Source of the DNA: Phycisphaerales bacterium
GTDB taxonomy: Bacteria > Planctomycetota > Phycisphaerae > Phycisphaerales > UBA1924
Assembly (NCBI GenBank): GCA_040221175.1
Contig: JAVJVK010000007.1
Coordinates: 124,001-188,000, forward strand
Length of the DNA: 64,000 nucleotides
Direction: 5' to 3'
The translations under genes were made by a program, and so were the position numbers. The notes beneath the pieces were generated by a model that had not been told where the DNA came from, did no database searches, and worked only from the letters and a program-made list of their open reading frames with translations. This document shows positions 33,170 to 41,621 of the stretch, one piece after another (position 1 is the stretch's first letter; every line of letters begins with the position of its first letter).

Positions 33170-35206
33170 ATGCGGACCATGCTCGCCTGCCTGCTGGCCC
33201 TGACCATGCCCCTTGTCGCCACCGCGGCGGCCCAGACGGGCGAAGAGCGTCCATTCGACGCCTTCGCACCGCTCGACCTGCCCACGCCCAACGCCTTCCG
33301 CCTGGGCTCGGGCGCCCCCGGTCCGCAGTACTGGCAGCAGCGGGTGGATTACAAGATCGACGCCACGCTGGACGCCGAAAGCCAGCGGCTGAGCGCCACG
33401 CTGGAGGCGACCTATTACAACAACTCGCCCGACGAGCTGACCTTCATGTGGATCCAGCTCGAGCAGAACCTGTTCCGGCAGGACAGCATCGGCACGCGCA
33501 GCCGCACCGGCGGCGGGCCGATGCGGCAGATGGACGAGGCGTTCAACGGCGGCTACGACATTCCCTACGTCCGCTCGGGCGGCAAGGAGCTGGAGTTCAC
33601 GGTCTACGACACGCTCATGCGTGTCGAGCTGCCCCGGCCCATCCAGCCGGGCGGGCGCTTCGGCTTCGAGCTTGCGTTCGCCTTCGACATGCCGCCCTAC
33701 CTGCGCCGCATGGGCGCCGAGGACGTCGAGCAGGGGCGCATCTTCGAGTATGCCCAGTGGTTCCCCCACGTGTGCAACTACGACGACGTGCACGGCTGGA
33801 ACACGCTGCCCTACGCGGGCAGTGGTGAATTCTACACGAACTTCGGCAACTACGAGGTCAACATCACCGTCCCGCGCACCTACCTGGTCGCCGGTTCGGG
33901 CGTGCTGCTCAACCCCGCGCAGGTGCTCACGGCCACGCAGCGGCGCCGGCTCGAAGAAGCGAAGAACAGCCGCGAGACGGTGATGATCCGCACGGCCGAG
34001 GAGGTCGGGGATCCAACGTCGCGGCCCGAGGGCGAGGGCCCGCTGACGTGGAGGTTCCGCGGCGAGAACATCCGCACGTTTGCCTGGGCGGCCAGCGACG
34101 CGTTCATCTGGGACGCCTGCGGCGTGGTGATCGAAGACCTGGAGGGCAACGAGAAGACCGTGCTGTGCCAGTCGCTGTATCCCAACGAGGCCGACGCGTG
34201 GAAGCCCGAGGCCGAGCAGGGCGGCAGCACGCAATACGTGGCCCACAGCGTGGAGTTTTACAGCGACTTCCTCTATCCGTACCCCTACCCGATCATGACG
34301 AACGTGAACGGGCCCGAGGGCGGGATGGAGTACCCGATGATCATCTTCTGCGGCGGGCGAACGGGCCGCGGGCCGCTGGGCGTGACCGACCACGAGGTGG
34401 GCCACACCTGGTTCCCGATGATCGTGAACACCGACGAGCGGCGGCACGCGTGGATGGACGAGGGCTTCAACACCTTCATAAACATGCACTCGCTGGCCGC
34501 CTTCCGAGGCCAGGACATCGACCCGGGCCGGGCGCGTCGGCAGACCATGCAGCTTGCCCGCGGGCGCAGCCAGCCCATCGACGTGTTCCCCGATCGCAAC
34601 CTGCCGGGCCTGCTCGGGCGCTTGCAATACCGCAAGACGGCCATGGGCATGCACCTGCTCCGCGAGGTCGTGCTCGGGCCGGAACGCTTCGATTATGCCT
34701 TCCGCGAATACGTCCGCCGATGGGCGTTCAAGAGCCCTCGGCCGGCGGACTTTTACCGCACGATGGAAGACGCGGCGGGCGCCGACCTGGCGTGGTTCTT
34801 CCGCCAGTGGTTCATCGAGGATGGCTCGCTCGACCAGGCGATCGAGGTCGCCTTCAGCGAAGAGCCCGAGGCCACCGAGACCGAGGGCGAGGGTGAGCAG
34901 GCCGAGGAGCCCTACGTGCCCACCGCCACCATCACCGTGCGCTCGCTTGGCGAGATGGTGATGCCCGCGGAAGTCATCGTGCAGTTCGATGACGGGTCGT
35001 ACGACCGCCGGTTCTATCCGGTGGAGACCTGGGCCACCACGCGCGAACGCAGCTTCGAAGTGACGCTCGATGGGCGCCTCCTGCGCCGGGCCATCGTCGA
35101 TCCGCAGGGCCTGCTACCCGACGTCGAGCCGGACAACAACCGCTGGCTGGCCGATGGCGAGGCCGAGGAAGACGCCGAATCCGAGGACGAGAACGACGAG
35201 GGCTGA
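33170..35206 (+). CDS. M1 family metallopeptidase, secreted
   Basis: A 678-residue protein with a signal peptide ending in TAAAQ. The gluzincin site is complete: HEVGH with zinc ligands His408 and His412, and the third ligand Glu431 in WMDEGFNTF, exactly 18 residues after the second His. The exopeptidase motif reads GPEGGMEYPMIIF (a GxMEN-like loop) near residue 382. The N-terminal half is the usual beta-saddle domain. The C-terminal 60 residues are acidic (GEAEEDAESEDENDE). It probably trims peptides in the periplasm. The start at 33170 follows GGGAG and is divergent from pdhB. Confidence 0.9.
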   Translation: MRTMLACLLALTMPLVATAAAQTGEERPFDAFAPLDLPTPNAFRLGSGAPGPQYWQQRVDYKIDATLDAESQRLSATLEATYYNNSPDELTFMWIQLEQNLFRQDSIGTRSRTGGGPMRQMDEAFNGGYDIPYVRSGGKELEFTVYDTLMRVELPRPIQPGGRFGFELAFAFDMPPYLRRMGAEDVEQGRIFEYAQWFPHVCNYDDVHGWNTLPYAGSGEFYTNFGNYEVNITVPRTYLVAGSGVLLNPAQVLTATQRRRLEEAKNSRETVMIRTAEEVGDPTSRPEGEGPLTWRFRGENIRTFAWAASDAFIWDACGVVIEDLEGNEKTVLCQSLYPNEADAWKPEAEQGGSTQYVAHSVEFYSDFLYPYPYPIMTNVNGPEGGMEYPMIIFCGGRTGRGPLGVTDHEVGHTWFPMIVNTDERRHAWMDEGFNTFINMHSLAAFRGQDIDPGRARRQTMQLARGRSQPIDVFPDRNLPGLLGRLQYRKTAMGMHLLREVVLGPERFDYAFREYVRRWAFKSPRPADFYRTMEDAAGADLAWFFRQWFIEDGSLDQAIEVAFSEEPEATETEGEGEQAEEPYVPTATITVRSLGEMVMPAEVIVQFDDGSYDRRFYPVETWATTRERSFEVTLDGRLLRRAIVDPQGLLPDVEPDNNRWLADGEAEEDAESEDENDEG

Positions 35207-35343
35207 GCCGCCGGCCGACCCATCGCCCGATCTCCAATCGCGGATTACCGGCCTGCCGGTCGCCGTGCTCGACACGGGCAACGCGGTGGTCTTCGAGCGC
35301 TAGCCTTCCTCAGCCACGCTCGGCCGAGCGAACGGAGCAGCCC

Positions 35344-35958
35344 ATGGCGCCGGTGATCGAGGCCATCCTGGACGACATCACGACGCTGCGCGTCGACGCG
35401 ATCGTTAACGCCGCAAACGAGATGCTGGCCCCCGGGGGCGGGGTGTGCGGGGCCATTCACCGGGCGGCAGGCCCCCGGCTCGAGGACGCCTGCCTGGACC
35501 TGCCCGAGGTCCGCCCCGGCGTGCGGTGCGAGCCCGGGCACGCCGTGGTGACGCGATCGTTCGAGCTTCCCGCCCGCTGCGTCGTCCACACGGTGGGCCC
35601 GGTCTGGGTCAACGGCCGCAGCGGCGAGGACGACACGCTGGCGGCGTGCTATCGGTCGTGCCTGGAGCTGTGCCGAAAGGGCAAGATCGCCTCGATCGCC
35701 TTCCCGGCCATCTCGACGGGCGTCTACGGCTTCCCGCCCGAGTACGCGGCGATCATCGCCGTCCGGACGATCGCCCGAGCCATCGCCCCGACCGAGGACC
35801 GCCCGGACCCCTTCCCGCACCTGGAGACGATCATCCTGTGTGCCTTCGACGAACGGACCCTGGAGCTGTATCGCCGGCAGTTGGCGGCGGCCGGATTGGC
35901 TCAAGAGGGCACGCGGGGCGATCCGAATGGGAAGCATGACGCGGCCCCGGCTGGCTGA
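35344..35958 (+). CDS. Macrodomain protein (ADP-ribose/O-acetyl-ADP-ribose deacetylase type)
   Basis: A 204-residue protein with the macrodomain signatures IVNAANEMLAPGGGVCGAIH (residues 20-40), HTVGPVW and IAFPAISTGVYGFPPEYAA, as in the YmdB/MacroD class that hydrolyses O-acetyl-ADP-ribose or ADP-ribosyl esters. The Asn and Gly-rich loops needed for ADP-ribose binding are present. The last 25 residues are low-complexity. It stands alone upstream of the tRNA gene. Signal transduction or NAD turnover are plausible roles, but nothing nearby specifies one. Confidence 0.88.
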   Translation: MAPVIEAILDDITTLRVDAIVNAANEMLAPGGGVCGAIHRAAGPRLEDACLDLPEVRPGVRCEPGHAVVTRSFELPARCVVHTVGPVWVNGRSGEDDTLAACYRSCLELCRKGKIASIAFPAISTGVYGFPPEYAAIIAVRTIARAIAPTEDRPDPFPHLETIILCAFDERTLELYRRQLAAAGLAQEGTRGDPNGKHDAAPAG

Positions 35959-35998
35959 TACCATGCGGTCCCGTCGGGACGTCGAGTCCCGGCCACAC

Positions 35999-36088
35999 GG
36001 AGTGGTGCCCGAGAGGCTGAAGGGGCCGGATTGCTAATCCGGTGTACTGGTTTTACCGGTACCGAGGGTTCGAATCCCTCCCGCTCCG
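35999..36088 (+). tRNA. tRNA-Ser (anticodon GCU)
   Basis: The 7-bp acceptor stem pairs GGAGTGG (35999-36005) with CCGCTCC (36081-36087); the discriminator is G, as expected for serine. The anticodon loop TTGCTAA gives GCU, reading AGC/AGU. A long variable arm (ACTGGTTTTACCGGT) and a T-arm GAGGG-TTCGAAT-CCCTC are present. CCA is not encoded. Confidence 0.97.
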
Positions 36089-36094
36089 CTTGAG

Positions 36095-36120
36095 ACGCCC
36101 GCTGAGAAGCGGGCGTTTTT
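36095..36120 (+). terminator. Rho-independent terminator after tRNA-Ser
   Basis: Stem ACGCCCGCT (36095-36103) with loop GAGA and AGCGGGCGT (36108-36116), then TTTTT. Its T-run touches the stop codon of the convergent zinc-ribbon gene. Confidence 0.92.
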
Positions 36121-37145
36121 CATTGGGCGGAACGGGCGACGGCCAGGGCCCGAGCGCGGATGCGGATGAGCAGCCAGAGGGCGAGCACGAACAAGACCAG
36201 CGGCGGGATCAGGGAGATGACCACGGCGATGATGACCGCCGGGTCTGCCATGGCGCCAAGGCCCGCCGATTGGGTGCCAGTGCCGCCGCCCTGAGGCGTG
36301 AGCCCGTCGCCGTTGCCAGACAGCGCCATGTGGAAGGAAGGAACGCCCTGGGCCGTGGGCCCCTCGCCCGCCAACGTATTCGCGATCAGGATTGCGTCGT
36401 CCAGTTCGCCCTGCGAGTTGGACCAGTAGGCGTCGAGCCCGCCCCGGCGATACAGCTCGCGCACGGCACTCTCCACGTCCGTGCCGGAGGCTTCGGGCAC
36501 GCCACCACGAGCCGGGATCGACCATGCGTCCTTGCCCACGTCGTAGGTGAGCGAAACCGGATTGGCATCCGGCCCTCGCAGCCCCAGTTGCAGCGTGCCG
36601 GTTCGTGGCTCGACGGTCGGTTCCACCGGCGTTCCAGATACGAACCGATCGGGGCCGGTGAGGTCGGCGTTGACGTAGAACTCGTAGTCTGGCGCATTGG
36701 ACCCAGGAAACCATGGGCCGAACGACTGGTTGCTGGTGTACTGGTAGATCGACGTGCTGCCCACCGCGATCTGGTTGCCGATGGCCGTCCCGATCGAGAC
36801 GGAGATGCCGCCCACGACCAGGCACACGGCCATGATCATGACCACCGCCAGCAGCATCGGTGCGCCCAGGCGGACGGTGGTGGCCACCGTCACGATGCCG
36901 CCGCGCAGGTAGGGCGTGCCGCACTCGCCGCACCGTTCGCCGGTGATGGTCTCGCCCACGGCATGGCCGCACACGCCGCAGACGGCCGGGCTTGCGTCGT
37001 GTCGCGCGCGCCTGGCCGCGCGGCGGACCTGATCGAACCCGATGCCCGCGCATGACAGCAGCGCCCACAGCCCCACGATCGGCAGGGCCAGCAGCACGAG
37101 CAGGAAGAGGATCTGGATCAGGCCCAGCAGCCACATGCCGCCCAT
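36120..37145 (-). CDS. Membrane protein with zinc-ribbon motif
   Basis: A 341-residue protein. An N-terminal membrane helix (WLLGLIQILFLLVLLALPIV) leads to a cytoplasmic segment with two CxxC pairs (VCGVCGHAV...ERCGECGTPY, near residues 55-80), a four-Cys zinc ribbon. A second helix (APMLLAVVMIMAVCLVVGGI) is followed by about 180 residues of soluble domain, and a third helix lies at the C-terminus (DPAVIIAVVISLIPPLVLFV). No known family assigned. It starts 3 nt after the elbB stop, so the two genes are coupled. The zinc ribbon suggests a sensor or a nucleic-acid- or protein-binding tail. Confidence 0.7.
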   Translation of the reverse strand: MGGMWLLGLIQILFLLVLLALPIVGLWALLSCAGIGFDQVRRAARRARHDASPAVCGVCGHAVGETITGERCGECGTPYLRGGIVTVATTVRLGAPMLLAVVMIMAVCLVVGGISVSIGTAIGNQIAVGSTSIYQYTSNQSFGPWFPGSNAPDYEFYVNADLTGPDRFVSGTPVEPTVEPRTGTLQLGLRGPDANPVSLTYDVGKDAWSIPARGGVPEASGTDVESAVRELYRRGGLDAYWSNSQGELDDAILIANTLAGEGPTAQGVPSFHMALSGNGDGLTPQGGGTGTQSAGLGAMADPAVIIAVVISLIPPLVLFVLALWLLIRIRARALAVARSAQ

Positions 37146-37148
37146 GCC

Positions 37149-37820
37149 CTACACCGCCGCCGGCTGCTCGACCATCTCCATCACCTTGTCCACCATCGCG
37201 CCGATGCCCGTGAAGACCGCCCCGATGGGCTGGTCGCACATGTAGGCGGGGGTCGAGACGATGCGGTGGCGGTTGTCCACGACGATGCCGTCGCCCTCGC
37301 AGTCCTGGTGGGTCGCGCCCATGGCCTCCAGCCCGTCGGCCGTGCCCTTGTCGCGGCCGATGGTCAGGTTGGGTCCCAGGTCCTTGCCGAAGACGCGGGC
37401 TGCGACGGCCGGGCTGATGCACGCAAAGCCCAGCGGCCGGCCGGCCTGCTGGGCTTCCTTGAGCACGCGGGCGACCTGCTCGTTGGCGGTGCAGTCGGGC
37501 CCCTTGCTGGCAAAGTCGCACAGGTTCTTGGCCGCCCCGAACCCCCCGGGCAGGACGATGGCGTCGAAGTCGCTTCCCTTGACCTTGGCCAGGGGCGTGA
37601 CGTCGCCGCGGGCGATGCGGGCGGCCTCCATAAGCACGCTGCGCTTCTTGCCGGTGGGCTGCTGGTTGAGGTGGTTGATCTCCTCGAGTTCCATCTCCGG
37701 AGCCAGGCACACCGCCTGGGCGCCGTGGCGGTCCAGCGCGTGCAGCACGGCCACCGCCTCGTGGATCTCCGACCCGTCGTACACGCCGCACCCGCTGAGG
37801 ATTACTCCGACCTTCGGCAT
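37149..37820 (-). CDS. elbB: ElbB/ES1-like DJ-1/PfpI-family glyoxalase
   Basis: A 223-residue protein of the isoprenoid-biosynthesis-associated ElbB family. It shows VGVILSGCGVYDGSEIHEAV at the N-terminus, FDAIVLPGGFGAAKNL (near residue 84) and the nucleophile elbow PLGFACISPAV, with Cys where DJ-1 family proteins keep the reactive Cys. The family has reported glyoxalase activity on small aldehydes. Two ATG codons lie in tandem; the second (37820) has better spacing from GGAGG. It leads a two-gene unit with the zinc-ribbon membrane protein. Confidence 0.9.
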   Translation of the reverse strand: MPKVGVILSGCGVYDGSEIHEAVAVLHALDRHGAQAVCLAPEMELEEINHLNQQPTGKKRSVLMEAARIARGDVTPLAKVKGSDFDAIVLPGGFGAAKNLCDFASKGPDCTANEQVARVLKEAQQAGRPLGFACISPAVAARVFGKDLGPNLTIGRDKGTADGLEAMGATHQDCEGDGIVVDNRHRIVSTPAYMCDQPIGAVFTGIGAMVDKVMEMVEQPAAV

Positions 37821-37890
37821 CATCGCCTCCTTCGTTTGCTCCTTGCTCCGCAGGCGTATACCGCGATGGCCGTGGCGGCGTTGCACCCCG

Positions 37891-38739
37891 CTACCTGGAT
37901 ATAACGTCGGGCAGTTGCTCGAGCCCGGCCGTCAGGTTCCTGGGGCCGTCCTCGGTAATCAGGACGTCGGCCTCGTAGTGCACGCTCTGGCTTCCATCGG
38001 CGATATCCAGCGGCCAGGCGTTGCCGTGCTGGGTGATCCGGCCGGTGCCCACGGCGATCATGGGCTCGACGGCCAGCAGCATGCCGGGGGTGAACTTCTG
38101 GTGGGCCTCGCGCCACTCGAGCGCGGCCACGGCGGGGACGGTGTTGGCGATGAACGGCGGGGCGTGCAGCGTGCGACCATAGCCGTGGCCGCCCAAGCCC
38201 CGCACCATGTGGAACTTACATTCTTTCTCGACGTGGTGCTGGATGGCCCGGGCCCACTCGACAAGCTCGGCCCCGGGCTGCATGGCCTCGATGCCCAGGC
38301 GCAGGGCCTCCTTGCCGCAGTCCATGAGCTTCCGCGTCGTCGCGTCGGGCTGGCCGAAGCTGTAGGTATACGCCGCGTCGCCGATCCAGCCCTGCTTGCT
38401 CACGCCGATGTCGACCTTCAGGACGTCGCCCTCCTTCAGGGGCTCCTGGTGGCTGCCGGGGTGGCCGTGGACGACCGTCTTGTTGACGCTCAGGCAGGCA
38501 TGGGCGGGGAAGGGCGGGTGCCGGCCGGCGCGGTAGCCCTTGAAGCAGCTCTTGGCGCCCATGCCGGCCAGCGTCTCGCCCACGAAGCGGTCGATCTCGG
38601 CGAGGGTCTGGCCGTGCTTCAGGAAGCCGACGATGGCCTCGTGGGTCTCGACCACGCACCGGGCGGCCTGGGCGGCCAGCTCGATCTGGGCGTCGGAGAT
38701 GGGCGGTTGGGCGCTGCGGCGCCGCGTGGTTGGTGCCAT
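37891..38739 (-). CDS. map: Methionine aminopeptidase, type I
   Basis: A 282-residue enzyme that removes the initiator Met. The five metal ligands are visible: KVDIGV (Asp), WIGDAAYTY (Asp), GHGYGRTLHAPP (His), AVEPMIAVG (Glu) and HYEADVLIT (Glu). The substrate His lies in SVNKTVVHGHP. An Arg/Pro-rich N-terminal extension of about 15 residues is present. The start was placed at the ATG at 38739. It is divergent from pyrC with a 57-bp gap. Only one map gene is in the window. Confidence 0.94.
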   Translation of the reverse strand: MAPTTRRRSAQPPISDAQIELAAQAARCVVETHEAIVGFLKHGQTLAEIDRFVGETLAGMGAKSCFKGYRAGRHPPFPAHACLSVNKTVVHGHPGSHQEPLKEGDVLKVDIGVSKQGWIGDAAYTYSFGQPDATTRKLMDCGKEALRLGIEAMQPGAELVEWARAIQHHVEKECKFHMVRGLGGHGYGRTLHAPPFIANTVPAVAALEWREAHQKFTPGMLLAVEPMIAVGTGRITQHGNAWPLDIADGSQSVHYEADVLITEDGPRNLTAGLEQLPDVISR

Positions 38740-38796
38740 GGATGCGTTCCTCGCGTCTAGCCTAGGTCGATCTCGCGCACGTACCAAGGACCACGC

Positions 38797-40122
38797 ATGA
38801 CCCGCACCCGCATCGACAACGCCACCTGCGTCCTGCCCGACGGCACGCGCCCCGCCTCGGTCCTGCTGGGCGGCGGGAAGATCCTGGATATCGACCCGGC
38901 CCCATCCGCCCACGCCGACGAGGTCATCGACGCCGGCGGCCTGCACCTGATCCCCGGCGTCATCGACAGCCACGTGCACTTCCGCGAGCCGGGCCTGACG
39001 CACAAGGAGAACCTGCACACCGCGACGCTCGCGTGCGCCGCGGGCGGCGTGACGACCTTCATCGAGATGCCCAATACGGCGCCGCCGGCGACGACGCAAG
39101 CGGCCATCGACCACAAGCTGAAGCTCGCCGCCGATCGCTGCATCGTCAACTACGGCTTCTACATCGCCGCCAGCACCGACAACCTCGAAGAGCTCAAGAA
39201 CGCCCGGCGCGTCGCGGGCATCAAGATCTTCATCGGCTCGAGCACGGGCAACCTGTACGTGCACGACCAGGACGCGCTCGAGGCCATCTTCGCCACCACC
39301 ACCCTGCCCATCTGCGCCCACTGCGAGGATGAGCCCACGGTCCAGGCCAACGCGGCCAAGCTCGATGGCGGCAGGACCGTGCACGATCACAGCAGGATCC
39401 GCGACCACGCCGCCGCGCGGATCTGCACCGCGCGCGCGATCGATCTTGCGCTGCGTCACGCGCACCGCTTCCACGTGCTGCACGTTTCTACTGCGGATGA
39501 AGTCCCGCTGATCGCCCAGGCGCGCAAGACCCACCCCGGCATCGTGACCGGAGAGGCCTGCCCGCACCACCTCTGGTTTACCGTCGACGACTACGACCGC
39601 CTGGGCACGCGCATCCAGATGAACCCGGCCGTCAAGACGAAGGCCGACATCGAGGCGCTGTGGCAGGCGCTCCACGACGGCGTGCTCGGGATGGTCGTCA
39701 CCGACCACGCGCCGCACACGCTCGAGGAGAAGAAGCAGCCCTACCCCAAGAGCCCCAGCGGCATGCCCGCTGTCGAGAACTCGCTGGCCGTCATGCTCAC
39801 CGCGATGCACGCCGGCCGCTGCACGCTCGAGCAGGTCGTCGACTGGATGTGCGCCGCGCCCGCCAAGACCTGGCGCATCGTGGGCAAGGGCTCGATCATC
39901 CCCGGCTACGACGCCGACCTGGCGCTGGTCGACCTCGACAAGGCCCACACCGTCAGGGACGACGAGCAGCTGACCAAGTGCCGCTGGAGCCCCTGGCACG
40001 GCCAGACGCTGAAGGGAAGGGTCGTCCGCACGATCGTCGGGGGGCGGACGGTGTTCGAGGCCGGCCGCTTCGACCCGATGCACCGGGGGGCCCCGGCGCG
40101 GTACGCATACGAGTTGGGCTGA
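38797..40122 (+). CDS. pyrC: Dihydroorotase (class I type)
   Basis: A 441-residue amidohydrolase that cyclises carbamoyl-aspartate in pyrimidine synthesis. The metal site shows [15 protein letters not shown] (HxH near residue 62), the bridging region [29 protein letters not shown] and the catalytic Asp in [11 protein letters not shown]. The layout matches the class I family, which includes allantoinase-like members; the context does not suggest purine breakdown. ATG start with a weak ribosome-binding site. The gene ends 74 bp before the first unit of array 5. Confidence 0.92.
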   Translation: MTRTRIDNATCVLPDGTRPASVLLGGGKILDIDPAPSAHADEVIDAGGLHLIPGVIDSHVHFREPGLTHKENLHTATLACAAGGVTTFIEMPNTAPPATTQAAIDHKLKLAADRCIVNYGFYIAASTDNLEELKNARRVAGIKIFIGSSTGNLYVHDQDALEAIFATTTLPICAHCEDEPTVQANAAKLDGGRTVHDHSRIRDHAAARICTARAIDLALRHAHRFHVLHVSTADEVPLIAQARKTHPGIVTGEACPHHLWFTVDDYDRLGTRIQMNPAVKTKADIEALWQALHDGVLGMVVTDHAPHTLEEKKQPYPKSPSGMPAVENSLAVMLTAMHAGRCTLEQVVDWMCAAPAKTWRIVGKGSIIPGYDADLALVDLDKAHTVRDDEQLTKCRWSPWHGQTLKGRVVRTIVGGRTVFEAGRFDPMHRGAPARYAYELG

Positions 40123-40195
40123 GTCGACCGGCTCCTGTTCGGATCCGGGCACGCCTGAGCGGGATCGGAGCGGGCCAAGGTCACGCTCGCGCGGA

Positions 40196-40363
40196 GCCAG
40201 ACGGGAGCAGTCTTGCTCAAGACGGGAGCAATCTAGAGCAAGACGGGAGCAGTCTTGTCCAAGACGGGAGAAATCTAGAGCAAGACGAGAGCAGTCTTGC
40301 CCAAGACGGGAGCAATCTGGCTCCAGTCGGGAGTAATCTTGAACCGGGCGGGAGCCGATAAGA
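40196..40363. repeat. Array 5: eight abutting 21-bp units (42-bp alternation)
   Basis: The element ACGGGAGCA recurs at 40201, 40222, 40243, 40264, 40285, 40306, 40327 and 40348, exactly every 21 bp. Between copies the sequence alternates GTCTTG and ATCTAGA types, giving a 42-bp period and hairpins such as GTCTTG-CT-CAAGAC. It lies between convergent pyrC and the aldo-keto reductase gene. An imperfect hairpin (GAGGCG-CAAACA-CGCCCTC, from 40362) follows on the right. Confidence 0.9.
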
Positions 40364-40418
40364 GGCGCAAACACGCCCTCGCGGGCGGCCCTGTCCCCGC
40401 CGCGCTGCGGCGGATGCC

Positions 40419-41510
40419 CTACCAGCGTTCGTCGTCGGATTGGGGGGCCATCTTGGGCGCCTCGCTCTTGACGCCGTTGACGGTCGTCCCGCCCTGGATG
40501 GCGTTGTCGATGTTCGCCAGGAACGAATGCGGGAAGACGGGCTCGGGGGCGCTCAGCTCGTCGAGCCGCTTGGTCTCGTCCTCGGTCAATTCGAGGTCCA
40601 GGGCCTTGAGGTTGTCCTTGAGCTGGTCGAGCTTCCGCGCGCCGATGATGCAGCTCGTCACGCCGGGACGGTCCTGCACCCACTTGAAGGCGACCTGCGC
40701 GGCGCTCGTGTTGTGCGCGTTGCCGATCTCGATGAGCGCGTCGATGATCTTGAACGTCCGTTCGCTCAGGTGCTTGCTGTCCTTGTCGTAGCGGCCCTCG
40801 CCCTCCTCGGGCGTGTTCTCCCTCGTGTACTTGCCGCTCAGGATGCCGCCCTTGATCGGGCTCCAGGGCGTGACGCCCAGGCCCATCTCCCGCGCCATCG
40901 GCAGCAGGTCGTGCTCGACCGTGCGCTCCAGCAGCGAGTACTCGATCTGCAGGGCGATCAGCGGCGACCAGCTGCGGAAGATGGCCTCGTACTGGGCCTG
41001 CACGACCTTCCACGCGGGCGTGTCGCTGAAGCCGATGTAGCGGACCTTGCCGGCGCGCACGAGGTCATCGAGCGCGCGCATCGTCTCGTCGATGGGCGTG
41101 TGCTTGTCGTGGAAGTGCATCCAGTAGAGGTCGATGTAGTCGGTCTTCAAACGCCTGAGGCTCTGCTCGCAGCTCTCGTAGATGGTCTTGCGGCTCGCGC
41201 CGCCGCCGTTGGGGTCGCCCATGTACATGTTGCTCAGGAACTTGGTGGCGATGACCACGCGGTCGCGCCTGCCCTTGCCCGGTCCGCTCTGGAAGTAGTC
41301 GCCGATGACCGCCTCGCTGTGGCCCTTGGTGTACATGTTGGCGGTGTCGAGGAAGTTCCCGCCCGCGTCCAGGTACGTCGTGATGACCTGGTTGGAGGTC
41401 TCGACGTCGCTGCCCCAGCCCCATTCCTTTCCGAAGGTCATGGTGCCAAGGCAGAAGGGGCTCACGCGCAGGCCGCTGCGGCCCAGGGTGACGTAGTGGT
41501 TCAGGGGCAT
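40419..41510 (-). CDS. Aldo/keto reductase
   Basis: A 363-residue NADPH-dependent reductase of the AKR superfamily. The (alpha/beta)8 signatures are GRSGLRVSPFCLGTMTFG, FLDTANMYTKGHSE (catalytic Asp and Tyr), VVIATKF (catalytic Lys), IDLYWMHFHD (catalytic His), and the NADPH site near CIIGARKLDQLKDN. It resembles the YajO/Tas-like subgroup acting on a wide range of aldehydes. The start at 41510 follows AGGAATC. The upstream 111 bp hold short repeats (see the next entry). The physiological substrate is unknown. Confidence 0.92.
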   Translation of the reverse strand: MPLNHYVTLGRSGLRVSPFCLGTMTFGKEWGWGSDVETSNQVITTYLDAGGNFLDTANMYTKGHSEAVIGDYFQSGPGKGRRDRVVIATKFLSNMYMGDPNGGGASRKTIYESCEQSLRRLKTDYIDLYWMHFHDKHTPIDETMRALDDLVRAGKVRYIGFSDTPAWKVVQAQYEAIFRSWSPLIALQIEYSLLERTVEHDLLPMAREMGLGVTPWSPIKGGILSGKYTRENTPEEGEGRYDKDSKHLSERTFKIIDALIEIGNAHNTSAAQVAFKWVQDRPGVTSCIIGARKLDQLKDNLKALDLELTEDETKRLDELSAPEPVFPHSFLANIDNAIQGGTTVNGVKSEAPKMAPQSDDERW

Positions 41511-41621
41511 GATTCCTCCAAATTGGCAAAGCGATAAATAGGCAAATGAAGAGGATGCTGGACGGACCTCAATCCGATTTGCCCATCTGCCCATTTGCTG
41601 TTCTGCCCATTTACTCTGTCC
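41511..41621. other. AT-richer intergenic region with TGCCCATTT repeats
   Basis: Between bamA and the aldo-keto reductase gene, TTTGCCCAT, CTGCCCATTT and CTGCCCATTT occur in direct repeat (41578-41613), plus GGCAAA blocks near 41525 and 41553. The region is visibly lower in GC than its surroundings and probably carries the reductase promoter on the minus strand, maybe with operator-like repeats. Confidence 0.45.
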
